A stretch of DNA of 12,379 bases from JBAPRR01 sp049281195 (GCA_049281195.1 JBAPRR010000326.1:1-12379); one strand, 5' to 3'. Numbered from the stretch's first letter, positions 1-7,244 are shown. Notes: a model not told the origin generated them from the sequence alone. Program-made: numbers and translations.

Positions 1-2
1 GT

Positions 3-968
3 GGTGTCCCGAACGTCATCGGAGTCAGAACCGAAGACGGGCAAACTCTCGAAGCGGACCTTGTGATCGACGCCGGTGGTAGGCGCTCGGCTTTACCGCG
101 ACTCCTGCAGGAATCTGGGGGGCAAGCTCCGCGCGAAGCTGTCGAGGACTGCGGATTCGCGTACTTCGGCCGGCATTTCCGCTCATCCGACGGTTCGGTC
201 CCGCCGCTTTTCGGTCCTCCCATCCAGACATACGGATCGATCACCGCACTCACCCTCCCTGCAGACAACGGCACCTGGTCCGTGACGCTCGTAGCCAGCG
301 CGCGCGACGAACCAATGCGCAAAGTTCGCCACATCGATCGTTGGACCGCGGTCGTAAAGGAGCTCCCGTTCGCGGCCCACTGGCTCGATGGCACTCCAAT
401 CGAAGACAGGATCGTGACCATCTCGAAGATCGAAGACCGCATCAGGCACTTCTCTGACGAAAAGGGCGATCCCATCGCCACCGGCGTCCTCGCGGTCGCA
501 GATTCATGGGCATGCACGAACCCTTCGCTCGGAAGAGGGGCGAGCATCGGCGCGATTCATGCCACAGCCCTTCGTGACCTTTTGCGTACGGGCGCTGCTG
601 ACAATCCATTCGAGCTTTCCGCTCAATGGAACCGGATCACCACCGAGGTGGTCGAGCCCTGGTACACCACTACGTTGGCCTTCGACCGCCACAGACTCAA
701 CGAGGTGCATGCCATCCTCGAAGGACGCACCTATGACCCTCAGGCTGACGAGAGCTGGATGTTCTCCAAGGCCCTCGAGGTGGCTGCCGGACTGGACCCC
801 GAGTGTTTCAGACCGTTTCTTTCCGTCGTAGGAGTCATCCGCACACAGGACGAGGTCTTCTCCGATCCCACCTTCCGAAAGAAGGTGGCGGATCTGACCG
901 CTGACAAGCTGAGCGCTCCTGATCTCGGACCCGATCGGGCGCAACTTCTCCAGCTACTCGATGGCTGA
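3..968 (+). CDS. FAD-dependent oxidoreductase (monooxygenase/halogenase-like), 5'-truncated
   Basis: The C-terminal 321 residues of a flavoprotein; the open frame runs off the left edge, so the start codon and the N-terminal FAD-binding GxGxxG motif are outside the window. Two family landmarks are visible. The first is the EADLVIDAGGRRSALPR segment near the left edge, which corresponds to the 'DLVVDA.GRRS' motif of PHBH-fold flavoproteins. The second is ADSWACTNPSLGRGASIG around nt 498-555, which corresponds to the GD...P..G.G motif that contacts the FAD ribityl and phosphate groups. The first D of the usual GDA is kept as A-D-S. By family this is a cytoplasmic NAD(P)H- or flavin-dependent oxidase or monooxygenase; the substrate cannot be read. 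The GTG at nt 63 is internal, not a start, because coding continues upstream of it. The gene ends 47 nt before the epoxide hydrolase gene and probably shares its transcript. Confidence 0.85.
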   Translation, partial: GVPNVIGVRTEDGQTLEADLVIDAGGRRSALPRLLQESGGQAPREAVEDCGFAYFGRHFRSSDGSVPPLFGPPIQTYGSITALTLPADNGTWSVTLVASARDEPMRKVRHIDRWTAVVKELPFAAHWLDGTPIEDRIVTISKIEDRIRHFSDEKGDPIATGVLAVADSWACTNPSLGRGASIGAIHATALRDLLRTGAADNPFELSAQWNRITTEVVEPWYTTTLAFDRHRLNEVHAILEGRTYDPQADESWMFSKALEVAAGLDPECFRPFLSVVGVIRTQDEVFSDPTFRKKVADLTADKLSAPDLGPDRAQLLQLLDG

Positions 969-1000
969 ACGTCCAACCGGCAATAGACCTGCAACTTTTC

Positions 1001-1009
1001 AAGGAGGAG
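1001..1009 (+). promoter_or_regulatory. Strong Shine-Dalgarno site of the epoxide hydrolase gene
   Basis: AAGGAGGAG lies 6 nt before the ATG at 1016. It is nearly the full anti-16S complement and fixes that start. It is the best ribosome binding site in the window and contrasts with the leaderless starts elsewhere. Confidence 0.85.
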
Positions 1010-1015
1010 TCTTAG

Positions 1016-1828
1016 ATGCGCGTTGACAGTGGTGGTGTCGGCATAGAAGTCGACGTAAGCGGCACAGGCAAACCGGTCGTGCTCATCCACGGATTCCCTG
1101 ACACCGCCGCGTTGTGGCGCCACCAGGTGCCCGCTCTCGTAGAAAGCGGATTTCAGGTCATCGTTCCTGACATGCGCGGCTACGGCAGATCCGACAAGCC
1201 CGATGAAGTGGAGTCTTACTCGATCCCCTTTTTGGCCGGTGACATCCTCGCGTCATTGGACGCGCTCGGAATCGAACGCGCTCACGTGGTCGGCCACGAC
1301 TGGGGAGCGGCCGTGGCTTGGGCCACCGCTTCTCTCGTTCCCGATCGCGTCGACCAATTGGTCGCCCTTTCTGTCGGCCATCCGTTGTCGTTCGTCGATG
1401 CCGGGATCGAACAACGCGAAAAGTCGTGGTACATGCTCCTGTTCCAATTCGAGGGAATCGCCGAGCGCTGGCTCTCGGACAACGACTGGGCCAACATGAG
1501 GAGCTGGGCCAAACATCCGGATGCCGACGCCGTTATCGCAGAGATGGAACGCTCCAAATCCATGACCCCTGCTCTTAACTACTACCGGGCGAACATCCCG
1601 CCGCAGGCACTGGTGGACCCACCGCTCGAGCTTCCTGCGGTTCAAGCGCCGACAATGGGGGTCTGGAGCACCGGTGACATCGCTCTTAACGAAAAACAGA
1701 TGACCGGTTCGGAAGCATTCGTATCCGGTCCCTGGCGTTACGAGCGGATCGATGGCCCTGGTCACTGGATGCAGCTCGAAGCGCCCGACGCAGTGAACGA
1801 GCTGCTGCTCGACTTCCTCGCGGTGTAG
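1016..1828 (+). CDS. Alpha/beta hydrolase, epoxide hydrolase type
   Basis: A 270-residue alpha/beta-fold enzyme that probably opens epoxides to diols with water, in the cytoplasm. The oxyanion-hole motif is HGFPD (residues 25-29), and the strand motif DMRGYGRSDKP follows at 52-62. The nucleophile elbow is VVGHDWGAA with Asp95 as nucleophile. The acid is probably Asp221 (STGDI) and the catalytic His is His250 (GPGHWMQLE). Asp rather than Ser at the elbow rules out an ordinary esterase. The cap carries two candidate ring-opening tyrosines, in SWYMLLFQ (Tyr139) and LNYYRA (Tyr189/190), matching the paired tyrosines of soluble epoxide hydrolases and arguing against haloalkane dehalogenase or fluoroacetate dehalogenase. 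The length is normal for the family. It follows a flavoprotein by 47 nt, so a monooxygenase/epoxide hydrolase pair acting on one substrate is plausible but unproven. Confidence 0.88.
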   Translation: MRVDSGGVGIEVDVSGTGKPVVLIHGFPDTAALWRHQVPALVESGFQVIVPDMRGYGRSDKPDEVESYSIPFLAGDILASLDALGIERAHVVGHDWGAAVAWATASLVPDRVDQLVALSVGHPLSFVDAGIEQREKSWYMLLFQFEGIAERWLSDNDWANMRSWAKHPDADAVIAEMERSKSMTPALNYYRANIPPQALVDPPLELPAVQAPTMGVWSTGDIALNEKQMTGSEAFVSGPWRYERIDGPGHWMQLEAPDAVNELLLDFLAV

Positions 1829-1912
1829 GTATCCCTGCTTGCTACATGAACAGCGGCGGCACCGGGGAGCTTCTTCCGTCGAATGCGGTAAATCGGGTTA
1901 GCCACACCTTCT

Positions 1913-3811
1913 TTACTCGTCCAACTGCATTACCACCCTCGCCACCACCAGGTCCGTTCGCTTCTTCAGAGCGGCCGACAACAGGGAATCGACGTGGTTG
2001 TGAAGCAGGCGGTGCCGAAACTTCCTCGGAACCACGACGGGTATCAGGACCACGATCTGGTCGCTGCAGCTGCCGCTGATCTCGTCGATGTAAGCGACGA
2101 TCGGTTCGACCACCGAGGCGTACTCGGTGTTGAGGAGAACAAGCGGCACGCCGGGATTCCACCTGTCCCAACGGTCCCGGATGTCGCCCGTATGTACGAG
2201 TCCCTGGTTCTTGTCCCCGGTCTCTGGATCATCCATGGTGACACTCACCGCGGTCACCTCGTCCCCGATGGAAAGCGCTTCGGACAACGCTCGTTGTGTG
2301 AGGCGTGACACCGCGGTCACCGGAACGATCACCCGCGTCCTCGACGCCTTGGGCTTTCTCAGCCTGACGTGAAAGCCCAGGAGCGTTCCGACCCGGTCGT
2401 AGTACACGTGAACGCGCAGAAAGACCACGATGAACAGGGGCACCGCCGCGACGACGACCCACGCACCTTCGGTGAACTTGGCCAGCAGGAAGATGATGGT
2501 CGCCGCGGCGGTCACCACCGCGCCGAAGCCGTTTATCGTCGCCCGACGCCGCCATCCCTTCGGCTTCTTCTTCCACCAGTGCACGACCAGTCCGCTCTGC
2601 GAAAGGGTGAATCCGGTGAACACCCCGATTGCGAACAGAGGGATCAGCCTTTCGGTGTTCCCGTTGACAGCTATCAGAAGCGCCGCGGAGAAAGCTGTAA
2701 GCGTCCAGATGCCGTAGTCGAATACCTGCCTGTCCCCACGCAGCGCGAATACATGAGGCACGTAATTGTCACGTGCCAGAAGAGATCCGAGGATCGGTAG
2801 GCCCCCGAAAGAAGTATTCGCGGCAAGGGCCAGTACGAGCGTGATGGACAGCGTTACGACGTAATACGCCCAGTGCCTTCCGACCGCCTCTCCCATGATC
2901 TGGCTGAGGACCGTCTGGTCCGATCGAGGACCTATGTGCCAACGCCTGGCCAGGATGGCGAGACCAAGGAGCATCACCCCGAGAATGACTCCGAGCAGTA
3001 CCTCTGTTCGCTTCGCCCGAACCTGGCGGGGTTGCTTGAACAGCGGGACACCGTTGGCAATCGCTTCGACTCCGGTGAGTGCGCTGCATCCGGCGGAGAA
3101 GGCCTTTAAAACGAGAACCACACCGACCGCCTGAACCGCCGTCGTGGGAAGCAACGACTTTCCGGGTTGGGCGACGTGAACCGCGAACGGGTGGATAAGA
3201 CCTACCGCGATGATGGCGAGCAAACCGACGATGAAGATGAGGGTCGGGAGCAAGAATGCGCGCGCCGCGTTTCCCACTCCGCGCAGGTTGAGGATCGCCA
3301 CCAGTGCCAGGATGCCGAGGCACAACGGCACCGTGGCTCCGGCAAGGCTCGGAAACGCCGAGGTCAGCGCCTCCACGCCGGCGCTTATGGAGACCGAGAC
3401 CGTGAGCGTGTAGTCGACCACCAGTGACGCCGCCGCCACCAGGCTCGCACCCCGGCCGAGATTCGCCCGCGACACGGCATAGGCGCCGCCACCGCCTGGA
3501 TACGCGTCGATCACCTGGCGGTACGAAAAGACCAGGATCGCCAACAGGGCGATGATCACAATGGTGATCGGAAGCACCAGGTGCAGTGCTCCCGCACCGG
3601 CGACGGCGAGTACGACGATGATCGCCTCGGGCCCGTAGGCTACAGATGTCAGCGCATCGAGGGATAAAGCCGACAGCCCCTCGACGGGCGTGATCTGCTG
3701 CTCGGAAGCCTGCGAGCGTCGAAGGGGACGCCCGACCAGCAGCTGCCACGCCGACGACAACGCGCCGTTCGAGTCGTCCTTATCGGTCTGTTTTGCGCCG
3801 GTCTCGGGCAC
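1913..3811 (-). CDS. KimA/YdaO-type APC-superfamily transporter (probable K+ uptake)
   Basis: About 632 residues in this start model: an N-terminal tail, roughly 12 transmembrane helices, and a C-terminal cytoplasmic domain from about residue 485. Helix 1 holds LSLDALTSVAYGPE, with Asp52 and Tyr59 seven residues apart, the spacing of the K+-binding Asp36 and Tyr43 of Bacillus subtilis KimA. The tail contains VPLVLLNTEYASVVEPIVAYI and LLHNHVDSLL, which resemble the USP-like C-terminal domain of KimA. By family it is a proton-coupled high-affinity K+ importer of the inner membrane; an amino-acid permease is the alternative. The frame stays open to 3988, but that would run into the divergent gene. 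I chose the GTG at 3811 because TAATGT ends 7 nt before it, as expected for a leaderless mRNA; the ATG at 3865 (650 aa) is the alternative. No c-di-AMP riboswitch fits in the gap. Confidence 0.8.
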   Translation of the reverse strand: MPETGAKQTDKDDSNGALSSAWQLLVGRPLRRSQASEQQITPVEGLSALSLDALTSVAYGPEAIIVVLAVAGAGALHLVLPITIVIIALLAILVFSYRQVIDAYPGGGGAYAVSRANLGRGASLVAAASLVVDYTLTVSVSISAGVEALTSAFPSLAGATVPLCLGILALVAILNLRGVGNAARAFLLPTLIFIVGLLAIIAVGLIHPFAVHVAQPGKSLLPTTAVQAVGVVLVLKAFSAGCSALTGVEAIANGVPLFKQPRQVRAKRTEVLLGVILGVMLLGLAILARRWHIGPRSDQTVLSQIMGEAVGRHWAYYVVTLSITLVLALAANTSFGGLPILGSLLARDNYVPHVFALRGDRQVFDYGIWTLTAFSAALLIAVNGNTERLIPLFAIGVFTGFTLSQSGLVVHWWKKKPKGWRRRATINGFGAVVTAAATIIFLLAKFTEGAWVVVAAVPLFIVVFLRVHVYYDRVGTLLGFHVRLRKPKASRTRVIVPVTAVSRLTQRALSEALSIGDEVTAVSVTMDDPETGDKNQGLVHTGDIRDRWDRWNPGVPLVLLNTEYASVVEPIVAYIDEISGSCSDQIVVLIPVVVPRKFRHRLLHNHVDSLLSAALKKRTDLVVARVVMQLDE

Positions 3812-3818
3812 TTCAACG

Positions 3819-3824
3819 ACATTA
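3819..3824 (-). promoter_or_regulatory. Candidate -10 box of the KimA-like gene (leaderless)
   Basis: On the minus strand this reads TAATGT, followed by exactly 7 nt (CGTTGAA) and then GTG at 3811. A TANNNT box 7 nt before the start codon is the signature of leaderless transcripts in actinobacteria. No convincing -35 hexamer is visible 16-18 nt upstream. Confidence 0.5.
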
Positions 3825-3850
3825 GGGGGCTTGTCGGTACCCGAAAGGAA

Positions 3851-3856
3851 TACTGT
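3851..3856 (+). promoter_or_regulatory. Candidate -10 box of the serine hydrolase gene (leaderless)
   Basis: TACTGT is followed by exactly 7 nt (CGGGAGC) and then ATG at 3864. A GGGAG lies only 1 nt before the ATG, too close for a normal Shine-Dalgarno site, which also favours a leaderless start. A weak TTGTCG -35-like hexamer sits at 3831-3836 with a short 14-nt spacer. Confidence 0.5.
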
Positions 3857-3863
3857 CGGGAGC

Positions 3864-4994
3864 ATGGCAGAAGTCAAAGGATCCTGGGACGGCCGCTTCG
3901 ACAAGGTTGTGGAGGTTCTCGGGCAGAACATCGAATCGAGGGCGGATGTCGGCGCCTCGGTTGTGGTCATGATCGACGGTGAGCCCATGGTCGACGCCTG
4001 GGCCGGCTACAAGGACGCCGCTAAGACGGCGCCTTGGGAGTCCGACTCCATCGTCAACGTCTGGTCGACCACCAAGACCATGACTTTTCTGTGCGCGCTC
4101 ATGCTCGTGGACAGGGGCGAGCTCGATTTTTACGCTCCGGTTTCGAAGTACTGGCCGGAGTTTGCCGCGAACGGCAAGGAGTCCATCGAGGTCCGCCATT
4201 TGATGAGTCATACGGCGGGGCTATCCGGATGGGACGAGCCGCTCGAGGTCGAAGATCTGGCGGATTGGGAGAAATGCACTTCCGCTCTGGCGGCCCAGGC
4301 GCCTTGGTGGGAACCGGGAACTGCATCCGGCTACCACGCGGTGTCGCAGGGATTCCTCATTGGAGAGGTCGTCAGGCGAATCACCGGCACCACCATCGGA
4401 GCCTGGTTCAAATCAGAGATCGCCGATCCCCTCGGTGCGGACTTCCACATCGGACTTCCCGAGTCCGAAGATTCCCGCGTGGTACCGGTCATCCCGCCGC
4501 CGATCCCCGATCTCAGCTTCCTCGATCCCACCAGCATTACGAGAAGAACGTTCGGTAACCCCACCCTCGATGCAGCCGCGGCGAACAACGGCTGGTGGCG
4601 ACGAGCAGAGATACCCGCCGCCAACGGACACGGGAATGCCCGGGCGGTGGCGACGGTCCAATCGGTTATAGCCGGCAAAGGAGAGGCTCGTGGCGTTCGG
4701 CTGATCTCCGACAAGACGTGCGACCTGATCTTCGACGAACAGTCGAACGGACCCGATCTCGTTCTGATCGTCCCCATCAGGTTCGGGATGGGTTACGGCC
4801 TTTCCGGCGACCTGATGCCGGGCGGCCCGCGCACCTGTTTCTGGGGTGGCTATGGCGGATCTCTGATCGTCATGGATCAGGATCTGCGGCTGACCGTGTG
4901 TTACACGATGAACCGCATGGACTCCGGCCTCACCGGAGATACCCGCGGCGGCAGCATCATGCTCGCCGCCGTGGCTTGCGCCCTCGGAGGTTGA
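3864..4994 (+). CDS. Beta-lactamase-fold serine hydrolase (class VIII esterase-like)
   Basis: A 376-residue enzyme of the serine beta-lactamase/penicillin-binding-protein fold. The S-x-x-K motif is STTK (Ser68, Lys71, in VWSTTKTM), with Ser68 as nucleophile and Lys71 as base. The second motif is Tyr157 in GTASGYHAVSQG; Tyr replaces the S-x-N Ser as in EstB-type class VIII esterases and LACTB-like proteins. HLMSHTAGLSGW (112-123) is the conserved segment typical of this family, and a C-terminal FWGGYGGS stands where the KTG-like third motif is expected. No signal peptide is visible, so it is probably cytoplasmic and acts on ester or lipid-like substrates rather than peptidoglycan. The frame is open upstream to 3690, but that part is antisense to the transporter; ATG 3864 is supported by length and the -10 position. 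It converges with the alcohol dehydrogenase gene, 7 bp away. Confidence 0.88.
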   Translation: MAEVKGSWDGRFDKVVEVLGQNIESRADVGASVVVMIDGEPMVDAWAGYKDAAKTAPWESDSIVNVWSTTKTMTFLCALMLVDRGELDFYAPVSKYWPEFAANGKESIEVRHLMSHTAGLSGWDEPLEVEDLADWEKCTSALAAQAPWWEPGTASGYHAVSQGFLIGEVVRRITGTTIGAWFKSEIADPLGADFHIGLPESEDSRVVPVIPPPIPDLSFLDPTSITRRTFGNPTLDAAAANNGWWRRAEIPAANGHGNARAVATVQSVIAGKGEARGVRLISDKTCDLIFDEQSNGPDLVLIVPIRFGMGYGLSGDLMPGGPRTCFWGGYGGSLIVMDQDLRLTVCYTMNRMDSGLTGDTRGGSIMLAAVACALGG

Positions 4995-5001
4995 GTGCCG
5001 A

Positions 5002-6081
5002 TCAGAAGGTGAGGATCTGGCGAATGACTTCGCCGCGCTTCAGGGCGTCGAACGCGTCCTGAGCCTGCGAGATGTCGAGGCGCCTCGAGATCATGCCCTC
5101 CAGGTCCAACCTTCCGGCGCGCCACAGGCGGATCAGACGCAGGAACTCCGAGCGGACGTCTGCCGAGCCGTAGTAGCTACCGAGAATCTTCTTCTCCATG
5201 AAGAACAGTTCGAACGCGTTGAACTCGACCATCGCATCTGAGCGCCCGGCACCGACGATCACCGCTGTTCCCCCCCGTCTGACTGCGTCGTACGAGGCAC
5301 GGATGGTCGTCGGGATACCGATGCACTCGATCGCGTAATCGAATCCCTCACCATTGTTGATCTGCATGTTGAGAGCGTCGAGCCCGTCGGGCGCGGTGCC
5401 GTGTGTCGCCCCGAAACGCTTGGCGTCTTCGAGCTTCTGAGGGATCGTATCGACGGCGACGATCTCCGCGGCGCCTGCGATCCTCGATCCTTGGATCGCC
5501 GAGATGCCGACCCCGCCCGCACCGAATACCACGACCGTCGATCCGGGCTTCACCTTGGCCGTGTTGAGAGCGGCACCCACTCCGGTGGTCACGCCACAAC
5601 CGATGAGGGCCCCGATCTCGTAGGGCACGTCATCGGGGATCTTCACCACTCCTTGGACCGGGACCACCATCTCCTCTGCGAACGTTCCCGTCCCGGCGAA
5701 TCCGAACGCCGGCTCGCCTCCGACCGTGAAGCGCTGGGAACCGGCGATCTGGAAGAAGATGCTGATGCACAGGTTGGCCTCGCCGCGAAGGCACGCACTG
5801 CAGACGCCACAAGGCGGGGTCCAGGCGATGATCACGTGGTCGCCGACTGAGACTCCGAAGGTTCCTTCTCCGACCGCGACGATCTCGCCGGCGCCCTCGT
5901 GGCCGAGGATGGCCGGGGCCGGTTGTGGAAGGGTCCCGTTCATGGCGGACAGGTCCGAGTGGCAGACGCCTGCGGCGTGAATCCGCACTCGTACCTCGCC
6001 GGGACCAGGGTCTTGAACCTCCACGTCCTCGTGGTAGGTGATTTCTTCCTTGCCCATCTCGTGGAAAACAGCTGCGCGCAT
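5002..6081 (-). CDS. Zn-dependent alcohol dehydrogenase (MDR family)
   Basis: A complete 359-residue medium-chain dehydrogenase that interconverts alcohols and aldehydes or ketones with a nicotinamide cofactor. The catalytic zinc ligands are Cys40 (GVCHSD), His61 with Glu62 (GHEGAGEI) and Cys162 (LIGCGVTTG). The structural zinc lobe is complete: Cys91, Cys94, Cys97 and Cys105 in CGVCSACLRGEANLC. The Rossmann motif GAGGVG is at 187-192, and Asp211 (VAVDTIPQK) at the end of the second strand favours NAD over NADP. The LIGCGVTTGVGAA segment is typical of the class III-like branch, which includes mycobacterial AdhB/AdhD-type enzymes. The start is supported by AGGGGG 5 nt upstream. It lies on the same strand as, and 154 bp after, a KstR-like repressor, so it is a plausible target. 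Substrate is unknown. Confidence 0.92.
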   Translation of the reverse strand: MRAAVFHEMGKEEITYHEDVEVQDPGPGEVRVRIHAAGVCHSDLSAMNGTLPQPAPAILGHEGAGEIVAVGEGTFGVSVGDHVIIAWTPPCGVCSACLRGEANLCISIFFQIAGSQRFTVGGEPAFGFAGTGTFAEEMVVPVQGVVKIPDDVPYEIGALIGCGVTTGVGAALNTAKVKPGSTVVVFGAGGVGISAIQGSRIAGAAEIVAVDTIPQKLEDAKRFGATHGTAPDGLDALNMQINNGEGFDYAIECIGIPTTIRASYDAVRRGGTAVIVGAGRSDAMVEFNAFELFFMEKKILGSYYGSADVRSEFLRLIRLWRAGRLDLEGMISRRLDISQAQDAFDALKRGEVIRQILTF

Positions 6082-6086
6082 GGCAA

Positions 6087-6092
6087 CCCCCT
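6087..6092 (-). promoter_or_regulatory. Ribosome binding site of the alcohol dehydrogenase gene
   Basis: The minus strand reads AGGGGG followed by TTGCC and the ATG at 6081, a 5-nt spacing. This supports the chosen start and shows that the gene has a 5' leader, unlike the leaderless repressor gene upstream. Confidence 0.6.
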
Positions 6093-6150
6093 GGGTGCTC
6101 GTCGTAGATCGGCCTCACGCCGCGTTCGGGATATTCGTCCGGTGTGTGAG

Positions 6151-6166
6151 GGCATTCGACCATGCC
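6151..6166. promoter_or_regulatory. Inverted repeat upstream of the alcohol dehydrogenase gene
   Basis: GGCAT and ATGCC are perfect 5-bp arms around a 6-bp spacer (GGCATnnnnnnATGCC), 70-85 bp before the dehydrogenase start and just after the repressor gene. Its size fits a TetR-family operator, but 5-bp arms also occur by chance and it does not match the palindrome at the repressor's own promoter. Confidence 0.25.
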
Positions 6167-6215
6167 GCGGACGGACACTGCAACCTCTGGGCCTGGTCCT
6201 GTGTCGGTTCCAACC

Positions 6216-6231
6216 GCCGGGTCCGCCCGGC
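6216..6231 (-). terminator. GC-rich hairpin after the KstR-like gene
   Basis: GCCGGG and CCCGGC form a perfect 6-bp stem with a 4-nt loop, starting 4 nt beyond the repressor stop codon. No T-tract follows on the minus strand, so it would be a weak or non-canonical terminator. Its position between a regulator and a separately started gene is sensible. Confidence 0.35.
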
Positions 6232-6235
6232 CCGG

Positions 6236-6889
6236 CTAACTGCGAGGTGTCACACCGTTCGACTCGGCAGAGGTTGGCGACTCGCCGCCGAGCAGCAATC
6301 TCACTGCCACTGCGACCTCGTCGTGCACCCACAACAAATCGGTTCTCCCATTCACCCAACCGACGATCGCCGAGTACCAGACGTGCCCGAGCAGTCTCGA
6401 ACGGTCGGCGAAATCCTCAGCCTGGGGTTCTCCCATCGCTCTCGAGATGATCGAGTCCATGAGCCGTGAGATCTGGTTCTGGCACTCGATGGTCGAAGGG
6501 TCAGAAGATGCCAATGAAGAAAAGACGGCCTCTACGAGCTTGGGCTGCTTCCCCATCGCCCGCAGTGCCCGGTCGAGTACGTCGATGACCCGATCGGCTT
6601 GGGAATCCCCCCTGGCCGGCACCTGGGCCAGGCGGGCATCGAGCTGTTCCACCCAATGGACCAAAGCCGCTGCCAGCAGGTGGTCTTTAGAGGTGAAGTA
6701 CCTGTAGACGGTGCCCATGGCGACATGTGCACGGGAGGCGACATCGCGCATCTGAACGGCCTCGTAGCCGCCCTGGAGGCCCAATTCCATGGCGGCGTCG
6801 ACGACCCGTTGCAGGCGGGCCTGCTGTGATCGCGTGAGCGGACGGGCCGGCGCAGAGCCGACACCGTCAGCGACCCCGCTTTGGTCCAT
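6236..6889 (-). CDS. TetR-family repressor, KstR-like
   Basis: A 217-residue regulator. The N-terminal helix-turn-helix is at residues 26-70: GGYEAVQMRDVASRAHVAM followed by GTVYRYFTSKDHLLAAAL. This stretch is very close to mycobacterial KstR, the repressor of cholesterol catabolism that responds to CoA thioesters of sterol intermediates. The C-terminal ligand domain also follows the KstR pattern, with MDSIISRAM, the VWYSAIVGWV segment and AVRLLLG near the end. I infer a repressor sensing a lipid or sterol acyl-CoA; orthology is not proven. Met at 6889 was chosen over longer starts because TACCGT ends 7 nt before it and the helix-turn-helix then begins at the usual distance. It lies upstream of the alcohol dehydrogenase gene on the same strand. 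A near-palindrome covers its promoter, suggesting autorepression. Confidence 0.85.
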   Translation of the reverse strand: MDQSGVADGVGSAPARPLTRSQQARLQRVVDAAMELGLQGGYEAVQMRDVASRAHVAMGTVYRYFTSKDHLLAAALVHWVEQLDARLAQVPARGDSQADRVIDVLDRALRAMGKQPKLVEAVFSSLASSDPSTIECQNQISRLMDSIISRAMGEPQAEDFADRSRLLGHVWYSAIVGWVNGRTDLLWVHDEVAVAVRLLLGGESPTSAESNGVTPRS

Positions 6890-6894
6890 CCGCC

Positions 6895-6908
6895 AAACGG
6901 TACCGGTT
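6895..6908 (-). promoter_or_regulatory. Leaderless promoter and candidate auto-operator of the KstR-like gene
   Basis: The minus strand reads AACCGGTACCGTTT, a 14-bp palindrome with one mismatched pair. The -10 hexamer TACCGT (6897-6902) is inside it and ends exactly 7 nt before the ATG at 6889, so a protein bound here would block the promoter. It does not match the published KstR box TnnAACnnGTTnnA: here AAC and GTT are separated by 7 nt. Confidence 0.5.
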
Positions 6909-6953
6909 TCCGGCCCGAGGCGAGAATCCGAATGCCGTGCAGTGGGCGCCCGG

Positions 6954-7244
6954 TCAGGCTGCGATCGAGGCCTCCACTCCCTGCGGGGAAGTGTCCTCGA
7001 TGCAAGGCCGGGCCACGAATTCCTTGGCGCGGACCTCATGCTTGGCCATTGCCTGCAGAGGCACAACTGCCACCGTTACCGCCAGAATCATGAACGGGAT
7101 GCTTATGCAAGGCGCGATATCAGTGTCGATCTGTTGCACCGCGGTTCGGTCTTCAGAAATCTGCGACGCGGGCGAAGCGTGCTCGGGCGGGTCGGTCATG
7201 ACCGTCACGATGAGGACGACGACGACGCAAGCGGAGACGAGCAC
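6954..7244 (-). CDS. Small two-helix membrane protein, unrecognised
   Basis: I do not recognise this protein. From the GTG at 7244 the frame gives 96 residues. A first hydrophobic segment begins at the very start (VLVSACVVVVLIVTVM), a polar stretch with many acidic residues follows, then a second helix (ISIPFMILAVTVAVVPL) and a polar tail with two Cys. Third positions are G/C-rich throughout, as expected for real coding DNA here. The start is doubtful: no Shine-Dalgarno site is at the right distance from 7244, and the protein would begin inside a helix. A GTG at 7291 overlaps the stop of the upstream gene (GTGA) and would supply a polar N-terminus, VTTSDPVSGGFFKNGR, but is in another frame and needs one missing base near 7244. 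It ends 64 bp before the KstR-like gene. Confidence 0.5.
   Translation of the reverse strand: MLVSACVVVVLIVTVMTDPPEHASPASQISEDRTAVQQIDTDIAPCISIPFMILAVTVAVVPLQAMAKHEVRAKEFVARPCIEDTSPQGVEASIAA

Noticed and set aside
1829..1912. Possible bidirectional terminator between the epoxide hydrolase and transporter genes
   Set aside because: I could find no stem of 6 bp or more with a short loop, and no T-tract; the gap holds nothing I can support.
2769..3749. Long minus-strand open frame in another frame of the transporter gene
   Set aside because: The product is Arg/Gly/His-rich and typical of an out-of-frame shadow of a high-GC gene; the transporter frame has clear helices and family motifs.
3812..3863. 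ydaO-type c-di-AMP riboswitch or other leader RNA before the KimA-like gene
   Set aside because: The gap is about 52 bp, far too short, and the start appears leaderless.
3812..3988. N-terminal extension of the transporter frame on the minus strand
   Set aside because: It runs 125 bases into the serine hydrolase gene, has no family similarity, and the -10/GTG arrangement at 3811 explains the start better. The ATG at 3865 remains possible.
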